Shown: positions 44,657 through 55,449 of the stretch, piece by piece | How positions within the stretch are numbered: position 1 is the stretch's first letter | How the letters are laid out: each line of letters begins with the position of its first letter | Assembly (NCBI GenBank): GCA_031772625.1 | Contig: CM062813.1 | Location: forward strand, 697,014,420-697,078,419 | Source: Pinus tabuliformis | Lineage: Eukaryota > Streptophyta > Pinopsida > Pinales > Pinaceae | DNA: 64,000 nt | Reading direction: 5' to 3' | The notes under the pieces: generated by a model | The model's input: the letters and a program-made list of their open reading frames with translations, nothing else | Told to the model about the DNA's origin: nothing | Databases searched by the model: none | Made by a program: the position numbers and the translations under genes

Positions 44657-45907
44657 ATGAAAACTTCTACAAGCGATTTTTCAAAATCCTCCTCCTTCAC
44701 AAGATTCTTTGATGAAGACATGAAGTGAGACTTGTTCATCCTGATGGATATGGTGAAACAAACGTATGAAGATGAAAGGAAGAGCACCAAACTTCGAGAG
44801 CAGTTGAATTCCATGAAGGAAGAGAAGCAGTTTCTTTTTGACAAATTGTAGGAAATGGAGAGCCAACTTCATATTGCAAATATGAACCTAGAAAGGATGC
44901 ATGAGTTGGAGAAACAACTCCTTGTTGCCAAAGAAGCCTTAGTCAAGCGTCAATTTGAAGAAGAGGTAAACAATTCTAGTTTGTCTTCAATTTCCTCTAA
45001 GAATGTTTATGTTGGTTCTTTTGAAAAACATACAAGAGGCATAGGGTCCAAGTTGATGTCAAAAATGGGCTATGAAGAAAAAGGATTGGGAAAACATGCA
45101 CAAGGCATTGTTGAGCCAATAATGGTTGAGGAAAGTCCTAAGTATTTGGGTCTTGGCTATGGACAATCTTATGGAGAAAGTTCCAAAGCAGCCATGAAGG
45201 CAATTGAAACGGTTCCTAGAAGGAGTTTAATTTTAGATTCTCTACCTCAAGTTTGTAAAGATTGTATTCATGGGGAATGCAATTGTTTGAAACATACTTT
45301 GCAAGAAGAAGGTATTCATAATCATGCACTCGAACAAGGGAGTTGTGAAAGCTCTAAAATCATTAAAGAGATTGATGGTGTTCCGAAGGGAGCCACTTCT
45401 TCATTTGATTCACCTTCTCATGAAGGTAACAAAGGTGAAAGGGAAAGGTATAAATCTGATTTCAATCACATTTCTTTTGATTATGTTAAGCATGGTAAAT
45501 TTCCACATAAGCATTGGAAAAAAATTGCATGTTCCTTTTGTGGTTTGGTTAACCATAGTGTTTCTAGATGTTGGAAGAAAATGGCCACATACAGGAAACT
45601 TTTGAAGAAAAGGAGGAAAGAAGCCAAAGGTTCATTGGACAAGGAAAATTATCCTATAAAGAGGATGAACATGTGTTACACTTATTTCCATAAGCAAGGA
45701 CATATTGCTGAAATGTGTTGGATTTTGAGTCCAACAATGCTTCCACGAAATTTGAAGAAGGTGGGAAAAGAAAATGGCAAGAATGGAAAGGAAGTTTCCA
45801 TAATGGATGGGTTTCATGGTAATTCACATGTTGATGTCGATGTGCAGTTAAAGGAAGCACCTTTGACGTGGATTGGTAAGAAATGGTTAGAGTTCTTATC
45901 CAATTAA
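44657..45907 (+). pseudogene. Coiled-coil, G-patch and zinc-knuckle protein
   Basis: ATG at 44657 opens a Ser/Lys-rich start. TGA at 44726-44728 (CGA in the second copy) and a TAG near 44849 (CAA in the second copy) break the first 66 codons. From 44855 a 350-codon frame is open. Residues 1-40 from there are a Leu/Glu-rich coiled coil. Residues 62-104 form a G-patch (GIGSKLMSKMGYEEKGLGKH, then GIVEPI and GLGYG). There is a Cys cluster at 134-144, a CCHC knuckle at Cys226, Cys229, His234, Cys239, and a second degenerate knuckle near 274-288, with Lys/Arg-rich linkers. G-patch and CCHC domains bind RNA or RNA helicases, so a gag-like RNA-packaging role is plausible but unproven. Confidence 0.8.
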
Positions 45908-46931
45908 AGGTTGCATGTCTTTTGATTTGATACATTTCTTTGCCAATGGAATGCAAGTTGCAGGGTTTTACCAATCAGGTGAATGAAAAAGTTGAGTATG
46001 AGACTCGCTTTATTGCAGAAAAATTACGTTCATTTTAGCTTTGTAAGTACATTACTCATGATTGAGGATCTTGCACTTATGACTGTGCTAGAGAAAAAGT
46101 TGAAGAATGTAATACATGCATAATAATGGTATGTATGAACAAAGGAATGTTGATGATTTCATTGTAATTGAACATGTATGTGTAATTGACTTGATGGTCG
46201 ATTGCTTTGTTTAAACATGCATGCAATGTCATATCGACTTGGAAAAGTTGATTTTGTCTCCAAGATTGAAAAGGGAAATAATGATGAAGTGTTTCACAAG
46301 AGGTGGAATTCTTTCTACTTTGAAAAAGAATCGTCAAGTTCTTTTTGTACATGCTTGACTTGGAGAGTCAGTTGTTTGAAAAAGGTATGTTTTTGTTGGC
46401 TTGTGATTTAGTCGAACATTTGTACACAAGATGTAAGAGACATAATGATGATTCACATGATGTGAATTTATGGCGTCAAGTTGTTTCTTGCATTATGTTG
46501 TTTTTGACAAGATGTCAGAAGAAGATTTGCATCAGCAAAAGTCGCCATTGAAGTGACTTGGTAAGAAGTGGTTTGACTTCTTGACCCAGTAAAACATACT
46601 TCCATTGTACATATGCAAATTTCAGTTAAGTATGCATATATTTATTATGTAATCTCATGTTTTTTTGAGCCACCTTGGGTTGATGATCAAGGAAGTGATG
46701 TTCAACTACCTTCTGTAAACTTCTCAACCAAAATTCTGAATGAGTTCAAGGAAGACAGTTCTTAACAGGAGGACAAGCGCATCCAGGAAGGGAAATTTCA
46801 ACTACCTTTGAGTTTTGGTTCAAAGGCACTAACCATGCAAGGCAAGTGTATCGAGGCTGAAAGAAGAGGGTGTTGTACTCTCATCTACTGAACAGATCAG
46901 TATATCAGTCTTTTTGGGTCCAAAAGATTCC
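45908..46931 (+). other. 3' internal region of the G-patch element
   Basis: No intact gene. Short coding-like remnants recur, for example a LVRSGLTS-type segment near 46555-46590 resembling the end of the G-patch frame. It ends in the purine tract at 46934-46944. Confidence 0.5.
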
Positions 46932-46933
46932 TA

Positions 46934-46944
46934 ATGGGGAGGAG
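46934..46944 (+). promoter_or_regulatory. Polypurine tract of the G-patch element
   Basis: ATGGGGAGGAG directly before the TGATCAG start of LTR 2. Confidence 0.75.
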
Positions 46945-48656
46945 TGATCAGATATTGATCCATGCCCTTAGTGATAGCTCAAATTTTAAAGTGCTCGAAA
47001 GAGTGTCGAACCTAAGCAACTGAATATATCTCTTCTTCCTAATTCTGGAGCCGTGAATGGTTTGAAAAACCGATACCGTATGAAGGAATTATCGCAATTT
47101 GAAAAGTCCAGTAAACTGCAATTTTGGACATTTGACCAAGATTAATTTGGTTTTGGAAATATTAAAAAAAAAAGTCTATTCCAAGGAATATTGCCTTTTG
47201 GGGACCAATCAGGTGCCAACACGTGGCAAGCCTAGAGGCCTCCACGTGGCCTTGGAATGGTTATGTAAAATTTGTTGGGGTCCGATGGAATCGAACCCAT
47301 GACCTTCGGTAAGACAAGATAGCGCTCTACCACCTCCACCAAACTTTGTTTCTTAACATCTTACGATTACATTGCATATTTGTGTTGTGACGGTCGGAGG
47401 ATTGGGGGTTAGGACCGCCAGTGGTCTTACCCGCCAGCGGTCCCATAAAACTATTCACATGAATCTCGATGTGATTAACCACCAGTTGCAAACGGTTGAC
47501 ACGCGGTTTCATGACCGCCAGCTCTACGAAGGATTATCCCTAACCGTTGGGATTATACCTCATATGCACGCCCAAAATTAATTGTAACAGTCACCTTCGA
47601 CGGTTTAGCTTGGCGGAGCGACTAAAAAGGAGGATATGCCATATTTAACTGGAGTTAAGTGCAGTTCACAAAATTTAGTGGAGTATCCCTAGGGGATATT
47701 GACTAAATGCACTCCAGGAGCAGTTTTTGACTAGAGAGAGTGAAACAAGAGGCTAGCTAGGCTAATTGGAGCCTTCTGAAGCCAATGGGATAATCCAGAG
47801 AAGTTGAAGAAGTCATCTTCATAGATATTTTCATCCAGGGAGATTTTGGAGCTCAGGGCCACCAGGAGTTAGAGGCAATTGTAGGAGTTACCAGTACTTG
47901 TTCTCAATGAACCAATAATCCTTCCTGACTGTAATGAGAATTTTGAATCCATTGCAGGGATTTGCATAGCAATTTGAATACTTCTAAAGGTCGAGATTCT
48001 ACAGGGAAGTTTCAGGCAGCCTAGTGCCAACCGTGGAGGAAGGCCTAGTTTGGGAATGCAATGCTCATTTTGAGCAAATGATCAGTCTATTTTCAGTGTC
48101 TGATATGTGTTGGAGATAATAGATGAGGTTTCAGTGACAGTTAAATAATTCTAAAGGAGTTAGTGCCATCAAGAAGCTCAGGGTAGCTCAGAGCATTGAT
48201 TGAAGGAATCAAGTCTAAGGGAGCTTAGATCTGTTTGCAGAGTGATGACAGCCATGACAGGGATATAGATGGTATTATAAGTCCATTGGTTCAGTTCAGT
48301 AACCTTTGGAGTTAAGTGTGGAACTTGTAAAATAAAATTTTCCATAATCTCAAAGAGCCAAGTCAAGATGACAAAATCTCAAGGAGACGTAGCCCATGAT
48401 ATTCGGGTGAACTCCTAGATTAAATTTGTTGTTATGTGTGGTTGTTTATTTGCTGCATTATATGGTTGTTATATGTGTTTAATATTAACATAAACAAATG
48501 TACTTAAATCACTTAAACAGCTAAAAACAAAATACATACACCTGTTTCAAGTATTTCATTCCGCAAATGTCATATATAAGCTAGATCATTTATTTGTTAA
48601 TCTGAATGGGAGGTTCTTGTAAGCATGTCAAGTTATAAAACCCCCATTTCAGATCA
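46945..48656 (+). repeat. LTR 2 of the G-patch element
   Basis: 1712 bp, aligned with LTR 1 from TGATCAG to CATTTCAGATCA. The tRNA-like segment and the CGGTT-rich segment are both kept. Confidence 0.88.
47274..47343 (-). other. tRNA-like A and B boxes in LTR 2
   Basis: On the minus strand GGTGGTAGAGCG and, downstream, a perfect B box GGTTCGATTCC with tRNA-like spacing. The B box is better kept than in LTR 1. The cloverleaf is not convincing. Confidence 0.6.
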
Positions 48657-49509
48657 GGTGGTATCGGAGCAAGTTGCTTGATTGAAAAAGAAGTAGGTTC
48701 CTTGTTTGAATTGAAAGGTGTTTAAACATTACAAAGGATTTGACTGTTTGATTGTTTGTAAACTGACTGCTTCTTGAGTTTATGAAGGAAGAAGGGTTGA
48801 AGGCATTCTCCTTACCCAAAGGACCTCAAGGCAACCCTTGAAGCACAAGAGGATCTATTTGCAAAAGGCTGCTTGAATAAGAGTTCGACTCTACAGCCAT
48901 TTAGTTCAGAAATTTTGTCAATAGTTCTTTGAAAGCTTTGTGAATTTTGTTGAAGTTATTTTGTTCATTTCTATAATGACAACTTCTACAAGCGAGTTTT
49001 CAAAATAATCCTCTTTCAAAAGATTCTTTGATAAAGAAATGAAGCGAGACTTGTTCATCATGATGGATATGGTGAAACAAATGTATGAAGATGAAAGGAA
49101 GAGCACCAAACTTCGAGAGCAGTTGAATTCCATGAAGGAAGAGAAGCAGTTGCTTTTTGACAAATTGCAAGAAATGGAGAGCCAACTTCATATTGTAAAT
49201 ATGAACCTAGAAAGGATGCTTGAGTTGGAGACATAGCTCCTTGCTGCCAAAGAAGCCTTAGTCAAGCATTAGTTTGAAGAAGAGGTAAACAATTCTAGTT
49301 TGTCTTCGATTTCCTCTAAGAATGTTTATGTTGGTTCTTTTGAAAAACATACAAGAGGCATAGGGTCCAAGTTGATGTAAAAAATGGTCTATGAAGGAAA
49401 AGGATTGGGAAAACATGCACAAGGAATTTTTGAGCCAATAATGTTTGAGGAAAGGCCTAAGTTTGGGTCTTGGCTATGGGTAATCTTATGGATAAATTTC
49501 CAAAATAGT
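48657..49509 (+). pseudogene. Second internal region with a decayed G-patch gene, cut at 49510
   Basis: Starts with primer site TGGTATCGGAGC (48659-48670). The gene begins at 48978 and reads through the position of the first stop in copy 1. It has its own stops (TAG at 49234-49236, TAG near 49270, TAA near 49378) and matches copy 1 up to the equivalent of SYGESSK. The G-patch remains readable as GKGLGKHAQGIFEPI. At 49510 it is interrupted by the gag-only element. The rest should lie beyond the right edge of the window. Confidence 0.8.
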
Positions 49510-50267
49510 TGTTGTACCTTAAGAAACCAATTTCCTGGCTGTGGAGAAATTGTGCTTAAGACATAATGTTTGTAATTATTGTCACTTATTTGTCACCTTT
49601 TTTTTTGTTGTATTCTCAAATGAAGGACCTGGAAAACTTGGTCTTTAACCCTTAATACATATGTGACCGGAAAATCTCATAATGCCATTTGTTTCTAGAT
49701 ATAAATTATGAATGAAGAAAGCTTGAAGGAGAAGTTTAAGATAATATGATGCTTAACACAGAACCTACTATCCGTCACTTAGAAGAATTATGAAAATGAG
49801 AACTGAATCATAGACAATATGATGCTTGACACAGAAACTATTATATGCGACCCTTGGAGAAGTTAAAGATAATATGCTGCCTTACACAGAAACTATTATC
49901 TATAACTTCGAAAGGAAGATGAAAACTTCAAGTATAGGAGCGCTCTTTTAAGGGATTTTAACTTTATCTACATAAGCACATGACAGAGAAGTTACAATAT
50001 TATACCCAACAATCCATGGAAACTTCTGATTCTTTCATTAATCAACAACTATACTAGGAATACAGTGGCTTAGTCTCCAGGTTCTCCAAAATTCCAACAA
50101 CTTTACAATTCCCTTTTCGGGCTTTTATCTCTTCCCTCTCTGATTAACTATCAAATCAGTTTTGGAAACTGATTTCTCAAAGCAGCTAATAAACCGCTTT
50201 ATAATAGTTATAAAACTATTTCCTATTTGAAATTATTCAACTTTATTACATATAAAATATTGAAACT
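49510..50267 (-). repeat. Left LTR of the gag-only element, first part, up to the LINE
   Basis: 49510-49998 matches 63530-63999 closely (for example TTTCCTGGCTGTGGAGAAAT and repeated AACTATTATCT segments). The remainder up to the LINE has no partner in the window. It ends in the LINE target duplication at 50254-50267. Confidence 0.8.
50254..50267. repeat. LINE target-site duplication (left)
   Basis: AAAATATTGAAACT occurs here and at 60408-60421, exactly flanking the LINE. Fourteen bases is typical for L1 target-primed integration. Confidence 0.88.
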
Positions 50268-50488
50268 CGGAGAGGAACATTTATTGAAAAACCCCCTTTG
50301 CGCGTGCGCCCGTGACCTAGCCCCTGCCTCTTGCACTGCCTCCTGAAGCTGCCCTGCCTGGCAGCCTATTGCTGTTGGGTTCCCCCTTTCCTTCTGGCTA
50401 TTTACTTTCAGCTCGTTCTTATCGGGCTGCCCTCTGCTCTCCGCCAGCGGGCTTGGCATCCTCATGTTGTTGAGCTTCCCCCTGCTCC

Positions 50489-51769
50489 ATGCCTCTCCTG
50501 TCTGGGGATGGCTCCCCTTCTTCGAATGAAGATTCCAATCAAGAAGAAAATTTTTCCTCTCTAATAGCAGATCATGGAGCTCCAAAATCCAGGCCATCTT
50601 CAAGAAAATTTGTCAAAAAACTAGATGACATTCCTGAGATATCCTTACCTCCAACTCTCCCTCGAAAAGCAGCCATTTCTTTGGCTGAACGGGGATTGGT
50701 TGGGCAGTTTATAGAACTGTGGCCCTCCCCTAGAGCAGTCCAAAAATGGGTGGAGAGAAACTGGACCGCCAACATTCAAGGGAAAATCGCCATTAGGTTC
50801 TATTGAAGAGGATACTATACATTTTTTTTTCGAATCAAAAGAAGACAAGAACCTTATATTCAGGAATGGACCATACTTCATGGACTCAAGAGGCCTATAT
50901 TTGAATAGATGGTCTCCAGACTTTGACCCCGAGATGGACATTCCAAACACAGTGCCGGTCTGGGTCAGACTGTCGCACCTCCCTCTCCACTGTTGGAGTG
51001 ATGAGTTGGTCAAAGCTATAGGGAACGCGGTAGGCAATTATATTGATAGATGAGAACCAAAAGATAACATGCATGCCTACTCCAGAATCTGTGTGGAAGT
51101 AGATTTGGGAAAAGGGCTTCCGGAGGCAATAAAACTCAAGGTGGATCAATGGACGCACATCCAGCAGCTGGACTACGAGAAAATTCCCTTCAAATGCAAG
51201 GTATGTCATGAGTATGGTCATTTTGCAAATAGGTGTAGCAAACTAAAGGATGTGGAGACGGTTGAGAATGCAGAAGCCCAAGAAAACACTTGGGAACAAG
51301 TGAAAAGGAAGAAACCTAGTAATAAACAAGCTACCCAGAACCCCACTCAATCTCATGGAAATATTGCTACTGCCTCTAACCCCCCCATAAACCCAACCCC
51401 TTCAGTCGATCCATCCCCTAATCCCTTCGAACTCCTAGATGAAGATCCTCCATCCCCCCGTTCCCCCCCCCCCCAAGCCTAATGCTATAGCCAATATCTC
51501 ATCCCCACCCCCTCAGTTTCTCTCCTCCCCCCCCCTCCATTGATCGAATACTCACTAGAAATAAAGTCAAATAAATAAACAATGCTTTGGAACAGCCCAA
51601 AAGAGCTGGGAGGAAATCCAACAAGGAACTCAGAGATGAATTTGTAGCAAAGGATATGGCCATTAGCACCCAACAGCAAATGGACTCCTTCCTCGGCAAA
51701 CAGAAAAGAAGTGGGGAGAAAATGCAGGAGAAGGAAAAGGTTGGGAACCACCACAAATTAAGTAAATAA
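50489..51769 (+). pseudogene. LINE ORF1: nucleic-acid-binding protein
   Basis: Frame pieces 50489-50806, 51069-51482 and 51587-51769 belong together through frameshifts. The first piece has a DUF4283-like start (AERGLVGQFIELWPSPRAVQ). The middle piece has LPEAIKLKVDQW and the CCHC knuckle CKVCHEYGHFANRC. The end is a Lys-rich tail. Plant L1 ORF1 proteins have the same DUF4283 plus CCHC layout and bind the element RNA. The final stop overlaps the ORF2 start as TAATG at 51767-51771, so both start and end fit the family. Confidence 0.8.
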
Positions 51770-52650
51770 TGATTTTCGTCTATTGGAACAACAAGGGGTT
51801 GGGTTCTGCTTTAAAACTCAACGCAATAAGAGACCTAATACAGCAAGAACAATTGGATATCTTAATGATCCAAGAGACCAAAATCAGCAACCAAGAGATT
51901 CAAAACCTGATAGCAACACAAAAAAATTATGAGGGAATAGCCATAGACTCCAACGGGGCCTCAGGAGGCATTGGCACGCTGTGGAACAAATGGAATTGGG
52001 AACTTGTTAGCCAAAAACTCAATAGCAGTTGGGTCAGGATAGATTTAACAAAGAAGAACACAAACGTCAAATAAACTGTTATAAACATCTACTCACCAAA
52101 CCATTACAGAGACACAGCTTTATGCTGGGAGTCATTAAAAGAAGAGGTACAAGACGTTCAGATAGATAATATAGTCATGGGAGATGATCTAAATCTGATA
52201 CGAAATATAGAGGAGAAGCTGGGAGGTAAATACTTTGGTGATCCGTCAAGATCAACCTTGGAGGATATTATTGCTGAGCATAAGTTGCTTGATATCCCTC
52301 CTAGCAATGGGAAATTCACATGGAGCAACAAAATAACAGGTGCTCATAACATAAAGGAAAGGCTTGACAGAATTTTGATTCAAGAGGATATAGTAGCAAT
52401 TTTTTCGTCCATCAAGAGCAAAATCGTTCACGCTTCAGCTTCTGACCATAAGCCGGTTGTGCTCATTCTGGACAAGTGGGAGAATCAGGGCCTGATTCCA
52501 TTTAAATATAGAAAAATTTGGGATAGCAAGGAAAGATTTGGGAATATAATAAAGGTGTTGGGCTCCCCACAGTATGTATGGGAAACCAAGCTCAAAAATG
52601 TGAGAGAAAAAATAAAAATGTTGGCCAGAGAAGAAGCTCTCAGGGACAAG
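51769..52650 (+). pseudogene. LINE ORF2, AP endonuclease domain
   Basis: Starts at ATG 51769 overlapping the ORF1 stop. Motifs in order: WNNKGLG, IQETK with the metal-binding Glu36, INIYSPN, MGDDLNLI (usually GDFN), and SASDHKPV with the catalytic SDH. A TAA at 52072-52074 interrupts the frame, which then continues unchanged to the A-run at 52651, where a frameshift occurs. The domain nicks target DNA at an A/T-rich site. Confidence 0.88.
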
Positions 52651-53992
52651 AAAAAAAAAAACAGAGCTGCAAGAGAAACTCGAAAAGTGGAACAAAGAAA
52701 AAGAAAGTCAACAAGACACTGAACAAGACAAAGCCCATGAAATAGAAATGTTTTTGGCCCTCTACAAGCAAAATAGACATGAATAGGAGGAACTCAGGTA
52801 AAAGTCTAGATGTCTATGGATTCAAGCGGGGGACAAGAACACTGCTTTTTTTCACAATAAACTCAAGATTCGACGAGTGGGCAATCAAATTGAAAAAATA
52901 CAAGTGGAAGGACGGGAAATAAAGGGAAGAGAAGAAATAAAAGAGACAGCTCATAACCATTTTAAAAATCTCCTCACAGCTGGGGAGCAGCAAGTGGACA
53001 GTGCTAATTTTTTTCAACAAATTAGCAGAAAAGTTAGTGAACAACAAAACAATGAGCTTGAGAAGGAGGTAACAACGGAGGAAATAAGGGAGGCTCTTTG
53101 GAGCATGCACCCCGAAAAAGCTCCAACCTTGACAAATTCACCATTTCTTTCTACAAGAGCCATTTGGAGACAATTAAAAAAGACATGGTTCGTATGATTA
53201 AGAATGTCTTCAAAAAACACAAAGTGGGAGAAAACACCAAAACTTCTCATTTGGCTCTCATCCCCAAAGAGCCAAATCCTATCTCCTTCGTTAGATTCAG
53301 ACCAATTTCCCTCTGCAACTCCTCATACAAAATCATCACTAAGATTATGGCAAACCGATTAAAAAAAATCTTGCCTTGTATCATCTCAGAAAACCAAGGG
53401 GGCTTTGTCCCAAAAAGGCAAATAACAGATAATGTGATCCTCATACAAGAAGCTATACATAGCAGCATCCAAAAAAATGAAAGATGTATGGTCATAAAGC
53501 TGGATATGGCTAATGCCTTTGATCGTGTTTTCCATCGCTTTCTTGTTGCAACTCTTCAAAATTTTGGCATCTCCCCCAAGTTTATTGGAATCATTGAAGC
53601 GTGCATCTCCAATCCATGGATTGCAATGATGATTAATTGAAGGCCCAACAGATACTTTCGCAACAATAGAGGATTGAGATAGGGATGCCTTCTCTCCCCT
53701 TTTATTTACATCATTATGGCAGAAACGCTTAGTATACAACTGGAAAAACAGAGAATCAGAAGGGAAATCACTGGTATCAGAATAGCTTGAGGGGTTAAAG
53801 AAATTAACCACTCACTCTTTGTTGATGATACTCTCTTGATTGGGGGTGCCTCTACTATTATATCCAGAAGGTTCAAAAAGGTGTTAGATGACTTCCTAGC
53901 TACCTCTGGAGGTCTTTTGAACAATAAAAAATGTAGAATATACACCTGGAATGTGCCAAACAATATCATGCAAAGGATCACCCAAATCATGG
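52555..53992 (+). pseudogene. LINE ORF2 reverse transcriptase, copy A
   Basis: Linker segment with YVWETKLKNVREKIK, then the RT. Recognisable boxes are FRPISLCNSSYKIITKI, PKRQITDNVILIQE, KLDMANAFDRV and the catalytic LFVDDTLLIGG (53815-53847). Private lesions are TGA at 53638-53640, a TAG near 53682 (CAG in the other copies) and TGA in IA-GV (CGA in the others). It also has the TAG and frameshift that all three copies share. It ends at the junction ATCATGG/AAAAAAACAGAGC. Confidence 0.88.
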
Positions 53993-55449
53993 AAAAAAAC
54001 AGAGCTGCAAGAGAAACTCGAAAAGTGGAACAAAGAAAAAGAAAGTCAACAAGACACTGAACAAGACAAAGCCCATGAAATAGAAATGTTTTTGGCCCTC
54101 TACAAGCAAAATAGACATGAATAGGAGGAACTCAGGCAAAAGTCTAGATGTCTATGGATTCAAGCGGGGGACAAGAACACTGCTTTTTTTCACAATAAAC
54201 TCAAGATTCGACGAGTGGGCAATCAAATTGAAAAAATACAAGTGGAAGGATGGGAAATAAAGGGAAGAGAAGAAATAAAAGGGACAGCTCATAACCATTT
54301 TAAAAATCTCCTCACATCTGGGGAGCAGCAAGTGGACAGTGCTGATTTTCTTCAACAAATTAGCAGCAAAGTTAGTGAACAACAAAACAATGAGCTTGAG
54401 AAGGAGGTAACAATGGAGGAAATAAGGGAGGCTCTTTGCAGCATGCACCCGGAAAAAGCTCCAACCTTGAAAAATTCACCATTTCTTTCTACAAGAGCCA
54501 TTTGGAGACAATTAAAAAAGACATGGTCCGTATGATTAAGAACGTCTTCAAAAAACACAAAGTGGGAGAAAACACCAAAACTTCTCATTTGGCTCTCATC
54601 CTCAAAGAGCCAAATCCTATCTCCTTCGATAGATTCAGACCAATTTCCCTCTGCAACTCCTCATACAAAATCATCACTAAGATTATGGCAAACCGATTAA
54701 AAAAAATCTTGCCTTGTATCATCTCAGAAAACCAAGGGGGCTTTGTCCCAAAAAGGCAAATAACAGACAATGTGATCCTCATACAAGAAGCTATACATAG
54801 CAGCATCCAAAAAAATGAAAGATGTATGGTCATAAAGCTGGATATGGCTAATGCCTTTGATCGTGTTTTCCATCGCTTTCTTGTTGCAACTCTTCAAAAT
54901 TTTGGCATCTCCCCCAAGTTTATTGGAATCATTGAAGTGTGCATCTCCAATCCATGGATTGCAATGATGATTAATGGAAGGCCCAACAGATACTTTCGCA
55001 ACAATAGAGGATTGAGACAGGGATGCCTTCTCTCCCCTTTTATTTACATCATTATGGCAGAAATGCTTAGTATACAACTGGAAAAACAGAGAATCAGAAG
55101 GGAAATCACTGGTATCAGAATAGCTCGAGGGGTTAAAGAAATTAACCACTCACTCTTCGTTGATGATACTCTCTTGATTGGGGGTGCCTCTACTATTATA
55201 TCTAGAAGGTTCAAAAAGGCATTAGATGACTTCCTAGCTACCTCTAGAGGTCTTTTGAACAATAAAAAATGTAGAATATACACTTGGAATGTGCCAAACA
55301 ATATCATGCAAAGGATCACCCAAATCATGGAAATTCTAGTTTAGCAAAAATGGAGTCATTTTATATACTTGAGGTTACCGTTGGCCAAAGAAGGGATTAA
55401 GACAGAGATATGGAACAAACAAATCAAGAAAGTGCGGGGGAAAATTCAG
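53993..55449 (+). pseudogene. LINE ORF2 reverse transcriptase, copy B
   Basis: Starts within the A-run equivalent to 52654 and runs to the next junction at 55449/55450. A 302-codon frame (54436-55344) holds the whole palm with GRPNRYF, GLRQGCLLSP and LFVDDTLLIGG (FVDD at 55156-55167). It shares with the others the TAG in the upstream linker (at about 54121-54123), the frame change at the APT-L segment, and a TAG after MEILV. Confidence 0.9.

Larger units (their letters stand above)
42660..48656 (+). mobile_element. Non-autonomous LTR retrotransposon coding for a G-patch/zinc-knuckle protein
   Basis: Two LTRs in direct orientation (42660-44337 and 46945-48656) start TGATCAG and end AGATCA. 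The first is followed by a tRNA-Met-type primer site and the second is preceded by the purine tract ATGGGGAGGAG. Between them is a 2.6-kb internal region with one gene that has a G-patch and a zinc knuckle and no protease, RT, RNase H or integrase. After the second LTR a further primer site and internal region follow, so the locus is LTR-internal-LTR-internal. Such gag-like-only LTR elements depend on proteins from other elements. No clean target duplication was found on the left. Confidence 0.8.
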
